64,000 bases of DNA from Silene conica (taxonomy: Eukaryota > Streptophyta > Magnoliopsida > Caryophyllales > Caryophyllaceae), in NCBI GenBank assembly GCA_029255685.2, contig CM055314.2:9380399-9444398 (forward strand). Direction: 5' to 3'. Made by a program: the position numbers and the translations under genes. The notes under the pieces are model-generated. The model did not search any database. It saw only the letters and a list, made by a program, of their open reading frames with translations, and had not been told where the DNA came from. Within the stretch, counting starts at the first letter, position 1, and each line of letters starts with the position of its first letter. Positions 35,412 to 45,700 of the stretch are shown here, one piece after another.

Positions 35412-35823
35412 TAAGAAGTCAAGAGCTGAGCAGAATTAAACAGAATTAAGCTTGGCCCGCCTACTTTGATCAGCCAAGCAGCAAAATAGTAAAAAAAAGA
35501 TCTTAGCTCAAACTTTTGAGGAAGACTAAATCAGAAACCCTAACAGCCTTGGAGATTCGTGTGATAATGGAGTACATGGATAGACGTTGAGGTTGAGAGG
35601 GTCCCCCTGTTTCTGTCCATTTCTTAACCCCCTGAACAGACTGCAACTAAGGTTTTCCCGACCACCACGCACCACCCTACTACCACCAGCGCAACCTACT
35701 AACACCCCACTAACAATACTCATGAACTCTCGACAGAATTAAACCAAAAAAATACAATCTAATAAGCAAAGTAAAACGAAACAGAGTATTGAATATGCAA
35801 TTACTGTCGACATTCATGGCGGA
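35412..35823. repeat. LTR-derived block, direct copy of 39833-40243
   Basis: Starts at TGTCCAGGTAAGAAGTCAAG and runs through CCCCCTGTTTCTG and CTGTCGACATTCATGGCGG, collinear with 39833-40243 at roughly 93 percent identity. It stops exactly at GGCGG, where a different LTR-like sequence begins. Related sequence also lies in the solo LTR near 46540-46800, so it is an LTR fossil piece. Confidence 0.7.
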
Positions 35824-36876
35824 TAATTTCATAAATATATTTTAATAATGTTAATATTCCATTTTTAAGCATATTAGTTTCAAATGATATTTCGAGTTTT
35901 ATAACTTTAAGTTCCGGTTTTAATTTTCGAAAATGACAAGTATGACGGATAATTTCATGAGTTGTGGGTTATTTGCATAATTGGTTCTATCTTGAGTAAT
36001 AATGGTCTTAAGATGATATTTCCGCCCTAGTTAGCCAAATCTGAGTCATCCCGACTCATTAAATGAATCCCGAGTCATTCCCGACTCAAAAACTCTCATA
36101 TACTCCTTATGTTGTGTTTTGCTCATAAAACTCAATTCATTTCCTCCATCCTCTTCATAAACACAAAACCCCTTTCACCATTGTTGATGTTTCTCCATGA
36201 GCACTAATTCGACTCTAGCTCCCTCATTTCTCGCTCAAATTTCGAGTTCTTTATAGGTATGTTCTCCTCTTCTTCTTCTCCATCTTTTGATACAAACAAT
36301 TTCTTGCCTTGTTGAGTTTTCTGAAAACCCGTCTTTCTAGGGTTACGTTCTTAATTCGTTTTTCTTATTATTTGTTGGTGAGAATGGATGTTTGGACTTC
36401 AATGAAGGGTTCTTTGAAGATTTGAGGAGCTTTAAAGGTAACTTTAAGAGGTTACTCGACTTTAAGTCGAAAATTGCTTTGAATGTGATGTTTATGTTGT
36501 TGTATTGGTTTCATTGCTAATTTATTGAAGTATTGAGTAGTTGTTTGTTTACTCATGTTTAAGGATAAATTTCAGTTTGGTTTTGGTATTGCTATATGAG
36601 GAATTTGGTGGTAATTAATGGGTAATTTGTATTCGTCACATAATTGCAATGTTCATCTCAAAATGTTCGGTGGTTGCTTGTTCTAAGCCATGTTAGTGTT
36701 GCGATGAAATGTTGGGTTTACATGTTGTTATCATTAGAATCATGCTTAAGACCGTCTCAAATCAATTGCAAACAAATAGGGAGCAAGAAGGAGGCTGCTG
36801 CGAATTGGGGCTGCTGCGGCCTGACACGCAGCCTGCGGCCAGGTCTGGTGCCAGCACTGTCTAGGCGCAGTTCGGG

Positions 36877-37030
36877 GCTGTTTTGGCTCGTTTTGTTTGG
36901 TTGTTTTGGGACTGTTTTGAGGCTTGTTTTGGGACGTTTTTGAGGCTTGTTTCGGGACTGTTTTAAGGGCTGATTCAGGGCTGTTTCGAAGGGCTGTTTC
37001 GGGCTGTTTTGCGGTCTGTTTTGCGGGTTT
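36877..37030. repeat. Degenerate minisatellite based on GGGCTGTTTT
   Basis: About 12 imperfect units of GGGCTGTTTTG and GGACTGTTTTGAGGCTT follow each other inside the LTR-like fragment. Confidence 0.65.
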
Positions 37031-37805
37031 GTTTTAATGTTTGTCGAGTGTTGTTACATGATAAAAATACTTGGTTTATGATGTATAAATATATTATATG
37101 AGTTTCGTAAATCAAACTTCCGTTAGGCCTATGTTAATTTATCACATGCACAATAAAAAGTTATTCATTGTTTTACCGCTTGTTCGGACATTGTTTGAGC
37201 ATGTTAAATCATTATAAAACATGTATTAGAAAGTATATAAACTACATGTATGATTCGCGAGTTAAATTCCGTTCATCCTTCCTTGTTTAATTCACATGTT
37301 TACAATAATTAACTTGTCTCTAAACTCTTGTTTGTTTTACTTCCGAATGAAAAGGGAGCTTGTAGAATGAGACTTGTTAAATGAATTTTTGTTGTTTTAT
37401 TGATCATGTGAGTGATAGGTTTGGGTGTTTCCATTGTCGTTGCATGGTTGAATGCTTAAGCCGTTTTAGTAGCTAAGTTGAGGAGGAAGACCTCCCGGTC
37501 GGGCAACCGGATGGAAAACCGGCTCTCGCTTCAAGTTAATTTCTAGAAACTAGCTTAAGTGTTGTTTAGGTTAAATTGAGGCTCACATGTATTAAATGGG
37601 TTAGTTAACGATTATGTTAGCTCGAGTAGTAATGTCAACGGTTATGTTGCCTTGCTTATGTTTGGGTGACGGTTGTCATTCCAAGTTGTGTTGGTAACGG
37701 TTATGTTACCTTGTTTATGAATAGATAGCGGTGGTACGATTTGTGTATCATTGTAATGAACTAATGTCACCCAAGTTATGGGATTTATCTATGTTCGGGA
37801 TTGGT

Positions 37806-38095
37806 CGGAGGTCGTGCTCATGCGCTCCCGTAGTTGGAGGTCGTGCTTATGCGCTCCGGTCCCCATGTGTCGTTCGGTGTAGGTTATTACATCGAGAGGT
37901 ATGACCATGTCTTAGGCATATAGTCAGCGGTTACGCTATACATAGTTACGGAGGTCGTGCGATTCAGCGCTCCGGGAGTTGGAGGTCGTGCGGAAGCGCT
38001 CCCGTAGTTGGAGGTCGTGCGGAAGCGCTCCCGTAGTTGGAGGTCCTGCCTATGCGCTCCATTAGTCAGAGGTCGTGCGTCTCAACGCTCTGATG
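37806..38095. repeat. Second hairpin array, homologous to the one at 16615-16979
   Basis: Eight units. Most have the loop GTCGTGC plus 5-8 variable bases, between arms GGAG/CTCC. The clearest matched arms are CGGAG/CTCCG (near 37968-37994) and TCAGAG/CTCTGA (near 38066-38092). An ATATAG/CTATA-armed unit lies near 37918-37940, at the same relative place as in the first array. Loops differ from those of the first array, but are alike within this one. Confidence 0.75.
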
Positions 38096-38763
38096 GTGTT
38101 CATTCTATTCTTGTGTGTGTTATGTGATTGGCCATGTCATCTAGTGTTGGCCTCTGAGTCGGTCACTTGGTTGTTGTTTGTGTGAATGAACATGCCATCA
38201 ATTATTGGCCGCTGAGTCATTCACTTGGTTGATTATCCGTTTGATAATAGTTCACATGATGACTTTGATTATGTTTCACATGTTGATTCATGCCTTGATC
38301 ATGTTTGCCATATTTGATTATATCATGTTTGATTACTTATTAATGTATATGCATGTTCATATGTGTATGTTGTGTTGTATTACCGTTTACGTGTTTCTTG
38401 ACAAAAAGTGGCTGGGAGAACCTCGAGTTACTCCCCACTGACTGTGGCGTACATGTTTCATGTATGTAGGTTGGTACTGTTTGGGGAAGACATGTGGCTA
38501 GCGAGCATTGTTGATTATTCGACAATCACCTACTGACGATTAGCTTAGATTTAAATTGTATTGCTATCAAGGGATACCTTATCCCTTGTTTATTTAATTT
38601 AACTTGTATAAGTTTTGCTTTCTCTTCAGTTTTAGACTTCCACATAATGTTTTGATATTCCGCGATTTAATAAGTTTTATCATATATGTCGAAAGTTTTT
38701 AAAATATCGTATTTCCGCTGCAAGTTTCCTGTTTATTTTTATGTAATATCGCGGGGTGTCACA

Positions 38764-39030
38764 TATTTGACCCGCTATAACATAAGAAATCCATATATTT
38801 GAAGGAGTTGGTCTATCTTCAGATACAATTCGTTAATAATTTGATTGTGCATTTATTTTTTAAAGGAGTGTTAAAAAAAGTATTATCTATATAAATTTCG
38901 TCAATTAAAAGTTTTCGTTCCAATTTACTTTAATATTTCATTTCCGTTCCATTATATAAAAAAAGCGTTGTAGTTTTATAAGACGGAAGACGGACACCTC
39001 TAAGCTTATCAAGAAATAGCTTGTTATAAA
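38764..39030. repeat. Copy of the intergenic block at 12827-13110
   Basis: Collinear with 12827-13110 at about 90 percent identity, beginning at TATTTGACCCG directly after the LTR-like terminus TGTCACA. Confidence 0.75.
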
Positions 39031-39043
39031 TTTTTTTTAAAAC

Positions 39044-39822
39044 TTAATATACGAATACGAATATTTTGGAATCGAAAATTTGTAAAATGGAACACAAATG
39101 AATTTGGAGGAGAAAATAATTAAAGGAAAAAAATTGATGGTGGACCCATCTACCTCAAATTAAGGAACCAATCATAAACCTTGAAATGTCCTTCCTTTTA
39201 ACCTAAGTCCTTAATTAAATATCATAATTAACGCAAATTATTATTTGTCGACCCTCTAACTACAAAAAAACACCAATCATAAAATATAAACTCCGACCCT
39301 CTAACTACCCAAAAAAATTATCACCATATATGGAGTTGATTTTTTCCACATGCAAAATAATTATTCATACTTTTTTTTATCTCCGATAGTTAATTATAGT
39401 TGATCAATTTTTGTTCTTTTTTATCGAGATATTATAATCTGGCTCTTTGTGTTAGATTTGGTGTATAATTATATGAATTTGCTTCTCTATATTTTATTTA
39501 TTATTATTCATTAAGGTTGTTATTTTTTAATTTAGTAACTTGAAATTTTATTAACTCGTAGTCTTTGAACATATTCATTCTGTACAATTTTTGTTTTTTA
39601 TTTTTATTTTTATTTTTAGTTTTTTGTTTGCATAAATTTTTCTGTAAATAACTTTTTTTAACATAAACTTAATATACGAATACGAAGATTTTGGAATCGA
39701 AAATTTGTAAAATGGAACGCAAATGAATTTGGAGGAGAAAGTAATTAAATGAAAGAAATTGATGGTGGGCCCATCTAACTCAAATTAAGGAACCAATCAG
39801 AAACCTTGAAATGTCCTTCATT
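39044..39822. repeat. Pair of about 155-bp direct repeats
   Basis: ACTTAATATACGAATACGAA begins both copies, at about 39044-39200 and 39662-39822. They continue through GATGGTGGRCCCATCT and ACCTTGAAATGTCCTTC at about 93 percent identity. The 460 bp between them is T-rich without coding capacity. It could be a tiny terminal-repeat element or a local duplication. Confidence 0.7.
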
Positions 39823-39832
39823 CCTTTTATAC

Positions 39833-40745
39833 ATGTCCAGATAAGAAGTCAAGAATTAAGCAGAATTAAACAGAATTAACGCTGGTCCGCCTACTTTGAT
39901 CAGCCAAGCAGCAAAACAGTAAACAAAAGATCTTAGCTCCTACTTTTGAGGAAGATCAAATCAGAAACCCTAACAGCCTTGGAGAGTCGTGTGTTAATGG
40001 AGTACATGGATAGTTGAGGTTGATAGGGTCCCCCTGTTTCTGCCCGTTTCTTAACCCCCTGAACAGACTGCAACTAAGGTTTTCCCGACCACCACACACC
40101 ACCCTACCACCATCAACGAAACCTACTCACACCCCACTAACAATACTCATGAACTCTCGACAGAATTAAACCAAAAAAATACAATCTAATAAGCAAATTA
40201 AAAAGAAACAAAGTATTGAATGTGCAGTTACTGTCGACATTCATGGCGGTTATAGTGACGTCCACGACGGTCTTATGGTGGTTTAACGGTGATACAAATA
40301 TTAAGGGTACTACAAGGACTACCCACAACCATAATATTCAAGGTCGAAGGTCTGATAAGAAGGTGTAAACAATTCACGAGCTTACAATGGCGCAAGGAAG
40401 AAGACGATGATGATGTGGGCTGTTCTTGACTCGTTCTCTTTCTCTTTCGTTCTTCTCCTACCCCACGACAGACCAAACTAGGGTTTAGGTGTAGATGGAG
40501 TAAAGAGGCAGACGACTGATTATAGATGAGTATGGTTTTTGTGAAAGTCGATGGAGTCAGATTAGTAATATGGGTGATTAGGGTTGTACTTTTGTGTAAT
40601 ATGTCGATGTATAGTATTAGTGAAGTATGTGTCGATGGATATAGTAGATTAGTTAGGGTTTTGTTTTTTTGTTCCCATACATGGTTCTCATACCAAGACC
40701 AAGCCCATTACACATCTCGAGGTCTTACACTCGTAATTTAAAATT
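39833..40745. mobile_element. LTR fossil fragment related to the solo LTR at 44630-47691
   Basis: Its order of sub-blocks matches 46540-47260 of the solo LTR in diverged form: CCCCCTGTTTCTG, then CTGTCGACATT, a GG-TCTTATGG-GG stretch, and GGTTCTCA followed by an AAAATTAACGA-like tail. No coding region is present. Its first 411 bp are also copied at 35412-35823. Confidence 0.55.
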
Positions 40746-42740
40746 AACGATTACATATAACTAATATAATTATTATAGCAGTTAGAAAATACGTATCGAA
40801 TAATATATAATTATACCTCCTCTTGATAAAATATAAAACAACTCATCATTACGAATTATGAAAATATGATTACACATACTCTTAATGTACATATATCTAT
40901 TCCCTTACAAAAATGTGAGCAAGCCTTGTTACTATTCAGAGTATTCACAATGAGCAGTAATAAAGAACATCATTTTGCTCCTTTTTAGCTAAAAACACCG
41001 AGTTTAGAATCTCAGCTCAATTTTGTATCCATTATAGTCTTTGAAGCTCTCTTTTCCATGCATCTTCAGTATAGGTTTTGAAGCCTTCACCTCTTCTCTC
41101 ATCCTCATCCTTATCCTTTTTTTTCTTTCTTTGTTAGCTTCATAGACATATAACAACAATTATTACAATAAATCACTTCAATTTGGATGACAATCGTGGA
41201 ACTCAAACTCAATGTTTGGGGACTCTTTGGATGCTTAAGGTAATTGATTTATTTGTTTTCGTTATTAGTATACTTTTCTATTTGTCCTTATTTTGTAACT
41301 GTTTGGGCACGCTTTGGATGCTTACGGTAATTGATTTATTCTTATTTTTTATTATTTTGCTTTGGACTTCTATCTAATTATTATTTGATTAATGGAGTGT
41401 TTATAAGGCGGTCAAACTAACTGTGCATCTGTTAGGGATGTAAGACGATGTTGATAACTATAAGATCTACAAATTGAAAGTTTTTTAATCGGGGTTTTGG
41501 GTCGATGTGAAAGCTGATGCATTAAATCATTTGCGAAGGAAGCGATTTTCAGACGATCTGCTTATTGAGATTTGATAAGAAAAATATTGTGCTAGCTCAG
41601 TGTTGTTTTACTTTTTTTTTTGGCAGGAGTAAAACGAAGGTTTGTTTATACAAATGGCATTTGACTCATTTGGTCGAATGCACTTTTAATTTTTAAACGA
41701 TAAGCAAAGATATAAAAGTAACTACCTCGGATAATAAACATGTGTTGATGACTAACGACTGACATAGTCTTGGAGCACCATCTTTAACCTCTACTTTCTT
41801 GAGGGGGCAAACATAGCTAGCTTGACAAATGACAGGTACGATCTTCACTCATCAGAAACCACGAAAACCAATAAACCCCATGATCCAAGTAGATGACGCA
41901 AAGTGCACTTACGCCACAGGGATGTAGAAAGAAAAAGAGAGACAAAGACCATGAAAATCTATGCCAAGTAGAGTAAAAACTCCTACACTTTGGGAGCGAC
42001 TTAGAAAGGGCAAGTAAACCGTAGTCCGAAACGACAAGCAAGGAGAGATCAGACATGACACAACCCCATGACCATCCCAGGAGGCCATGTAAAGATGGAC
42101 ACAACACAAACCCAATGTAAAACTACCAAAGTCCTTATTTTGTGAACGTATAAACAAACTGGATTATAAAAATTAACCATTAAATATTAGAAAAATACCA
42201 CCACCCATCAATCCAACCAACTACACTACCAACAAACCCGACTCCCCCATACCCACCACGCCACCGCCAAAGAGGACCACACCCATTCAGGGCCAACCTC
42301 ACCCCGACTTTTTACTTGTGTATATAAAAAGGCAAAACATTTGAGCGATCTAGCGTCTTTTTATCGTGCCCCTTTAATCACAACTATGATATTGTTTGAA
42401 TGATATGAGTAATATTTTCAGGATATTGTTTGAATGATATGAGTAATATTTTTAGGCTTCAATTTCTAAAGATGTTTTTTTGTTTAAAATAGTGAATTCA
42501 TTGGAATATTCTTCTGTGAAATGATTACAATGTTAGTAGAGATGTAAAACTTGATCACATTGCTTGACAAATATGGGATATTGTGCAACACTGCGAACTA
42601 TTTCCATAGAATCATACCCAATAATGTGTATTTCAATAATAATATTACTCTCTTTGAGATTATTCTCTCATGGGTACAAAGCCAAATTGGCGATGAACTC
42701 GGATAGTCAACAATGTGAATGGTGGCAAAGGAAGGAGAAT
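40746..42740. other. AT-rich intergenic DNA with a short tandem duplication
   Basis: No supported gene. A 34-bp period tandem repeat (GATATTGTTTGAATGATATG) lies at 42388-42452. Near 41210-41340 a stretch with CTTTGGATGCTTA-GGTAATTG occurs twice, about 85 bp apart. Confidence 0.45.
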
Positions 42741-42749
42741 CAAGATCAT

Positions 42750-42992
42750 CACTATAATTGTATCATCAATCAGTTTTGCATTTCATTCTACTAAATCGAT
42801 TGTTGTACGTAGCACTGGGAGAAAATGTAGCAATACCTTTCTTTGTGTTACTAGCATTAGTGGCGGGAGTAATCGGAGTTCTTTCAAGGCTACCAGGAGG
42901 AACACACGTCAGGGCGTAGCGTAACGACAGCCTTGTTGCTGTTGGATCAACGTCTGTTATTGGTTGGACGCTTACTGCTCGAGCCATGGGGT
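42750..42992 (+). pseudogene. Fragment of an AWPM-19 (PM19-like) membrane protein gene
   Basis: The plus strand reads ENVAIPFFVLLALVAGVIGV, then LSRLPGGTHVRA, a stop, RNDSLVAVGSTSVIGWTLTA and RAMG, followed by a GT splice-donor-like site at about 42990. The AWPM-19 family has -FALIAGVVG-, then -RAWRNDSLAAA-SS-I-WALTALAMG-. These are four-helix plasma-membrane proteins linked to seed and stress responses. The conserved Trp of RAWRNDSL is replaced by TAG. The first helix and the C-terminal part are not found nearby, so this is a broken fragment. Confidence 0.7.
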
Positions 42993-43458
42993 ATTCTTTC
43001 TATCTTAGCTAGCTTCTACTTGTATCCTTTTGACAATTGAAATCTGTGACCTTAATTTAATCAATTGATATAACGAGCTTAGTTCTAACTATTTGTCCAC
43101 CGCCTACCTTTGTCTATTACGATCTACTTAGATGTGTCTAAGCATATGTGACTGAAAAATGCGGTATCCAAGACGTATCCAGTGGTAAAAAAGTAGCACC
43201 AGACCCATGCGAGAAGCTATACTTCGTCCTATATAATTCATCTTCTTCCTGTGCTATGGAATTTGCGACACATAACTTGTTAGACACATGTGGACCCATT
43301 TTCAGTAAATAGTCACTATTATTTTGTTATTGTTAGATAGTTTGCGTTTTAACCTCATTTAAGCAAAAACTTCGAAATTACCGTAGTAAGGGAGCGAACT
43401 TTGAATTAACCTCGGTAAATGTGGTTTTGTAGGTGTAGGCACAGAAATTTTATTAAAG
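42993..43458. other. Intergenic stretch, nothing recognised
   Basis: No gene or repeat is supported. It ends where a possible LTR of the Tat-like element starts. Confidence 0.35.
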
Positions 43459-44077
43459 TGTCAAGAATAAAACAAAATAAATTATTTTAAGCTAATATCA
43501 AATTTTAGCTTAATTATATTTGTCCCGTTTAATGGAGTTCGGATCAACCCATATTACAAATTGGGTTATTTGAGCCCAATAGCAAACCAAGTGGTCAATT
43601 GGGCCCAAAAGAGAATTCAAGCCTATAAACAAGGCCCAAACTCAAGTCCATTTGCCAAGGGAGAAATTCTTATAAATAAGACATTTCTCCACCATTTCAA
43701 GGAGAGAAAAAATCACTTTTACAAGAGAAGAAATCATTTGTCAAAGTGAGGAGAAAAGAGACATCAAAAAGCTCTCAAATTCTCTCTACAAATCACACTT
43801 GCAAGTAGACAACAAGCACTACAAAATCGTGTCGTCTACTCAAGTAAACTCAAAGAAAATTCAAAGCATCGAATAGAGATTCAAGTCAGCGCGACCCTCT
43901 CAAGAAGCTAAAGTCAAGCAAGCGAGCCTCGAAGATCGTAGACTCGTAGTTTTAATATTATTGTAGAATCAGTGGAATAATAGAGGTTGTACACATAACT
44001 TTCTGATATTATATAAACTCATTTGTCTATCTATTTTGTGTTACAATTTTTATTGCGATACAAAATTAGTTGCTACA
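43459..44077 (+). repeat. Probable 5' LTR and primer site of the Tat-like element
   Basis: The proposed LTR runs TGTCAAGAAT to TTGCTACA. No partner LTR is available for proof, so the start is tentative. Just downstream (44084-44099) TGGTGAACCCGACGTG resembles the tRNA-Arg primer site of Tat/Ogre elements. A TATAAATAAG stretch (43670-43679) may be the LTR TATA box. Confidence 0.5.
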
Positions 44078-45105
44078 AATTTTTGGTGAACCCGACGTGA
44101 AAACCTCTACCTCTCATCTCTACAACAAGTTCAACTTCAAGAAGCAAGGATGTCTTCCAATTCATCAAGCACACCTTCAGGAACTTATGCATCAATCCTC
44201 AAAGGGTCTCCTAATGTTGCTCCTTCATCAAGCATTCCCTCAATTGGTGTTACCACAAGAAGAATGTCAAAGAAGGCTGTTATCAATGCTGCTGCTGAAA
44301 GCCTACGCACTGCTCATGTTCCTAAGAGGCCTCGTAAGTATTCAGTTGAATCCATTGCTGCTGCTGCTACTGCAATAATCAACAAGGCTTCATCTCCACA
44401 AAGGGAGGTCAAGAAGTCCAAGGCTAGTGGTTCATCCCCTCGCAAGGTGAAGAAGACAATGCCAAAGAAGGAGGAAGTTCCAACCCCTATTTTTGAATCA
44501 GTCATGGTCGTTGGTGGCTCTAGCATTGAAGAACAGATAGAGAATATGAACAAGCTCCTTGAGAGAATGATGCAAGAAAATGAAGAAAAGAATAAGAAGA
44601 TTGAAGAACTTCAGAAGGAAATGGAGGACTGTAACACCCCCATTTATTTAAGAGCCTTTAGCAAGACATTCTCAAATAAATGGAGCTGTTACCATCTTGG
44701 AAAGTCCGAGGTAGTGAATAACAAGTAAAACAACCACAGTACTTTATATAAAACTGATAAAATTTAAGCTTTGATTATTACAGATATTACATTTTGGAAA
44801 AACAAAATACAACTGATGACTCCTCTAGAAGTGATATAGTACTAAGTCGGTCCAATGTATGCATCTCACATTCCTGCCCCAGCTCCTAGCTCATCTGTCA
44901 CTGACCTGTAGAATCTACTCCCCATTCCGGATCATCGTAGGTGTACACGAATACACTGTCAACCTCGCGGTTGAGTAGGGTAACACAATAATTATAATGC
45001 AACAGTTAAATGATGTGCAAATGACATGACATGCTCGAGCTCAATCTCAATCTCAAACTCATACCCTTGCACCAAGCCATACCGAACCTCCCGGCAGACT
45101 ATAAT

Positions 45106-45197
45106 CGGTCGTCACCGAACACCAGCTCAAAAGCTGATAAGACACCAGGCCTGGTCTGCAGAACCACCCTGGGCTTTACATCAGAACAATATCTGAT
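45106..45197. repeat. Cluster of short perfect hairpins in the solo LTR
   Basis: CGGT/ACCG (45106-45117), CAGCT/AGCTG (45123-45136), the palindrome ACCAGGCCTGGT (45144-45155) and ATCAGA/TCTGAT (45180-45197) follow one another within 92 bp. Confidence 0.6.
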
Positions 45198-45597
45198 CCA
45201 TATCTTTCTCAATAACCAATGCATATGCTATGCTCATGAATGCAACGATATAACTTCTCAATCATGTTATCAAATAATGAAATGCTCATGCCATTACCAA
45301 TAATCCACAATCAATCCAACTAATATTATTTTCATATCAATCATACTCAGCATCCATAACACACAATACCACATCCATTCATTACACATCATAGAGTGTA
45401 AGGTCAGTGTATCCTACCTGGATAGCAATATAGTCCAATAGCAAGCCAGCAAGCAAACAGAATATTGTCACTTCAAAATCGTCACCTAACAATATAAATT
45501 ATCTGATTACTAACTATCACAATGTTCATAACTATTATTAATTCATATGGCTACTCGTATACATTAGTTATATGAATTCATACAAAAGCACGTAAAC

Positions 45598-45700
<103 letters not shown>

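Larger units (their letters stand above)
35824..38763 (-). mobile_element. Gypsy-type LTR fossil, about 2.9 kb
   Basis: On the minus strand it begins TGTGACACCCCGC (38763), the usual terminus of Gypsy LTRs. About 1.1 kb at that end aligns with 16470-17563. The remainder has no gag or pol. A CT-rich leader-like segment lies near 36120-36290. A degenerate GGGCTGTTTT minisatellite lies at about 36877-37030 and a hairpin array at 37806-38095. The far end is not defined by a clear terminus or target duplication, so it may be incomplete. Confidence 0.5.

Noticed and set aside
36644-36943. Plus-strand open frame in the LTR-like fossil
   Set aside because: It ends in the GGGCTGTTTT minisatellite and shows no known domain.
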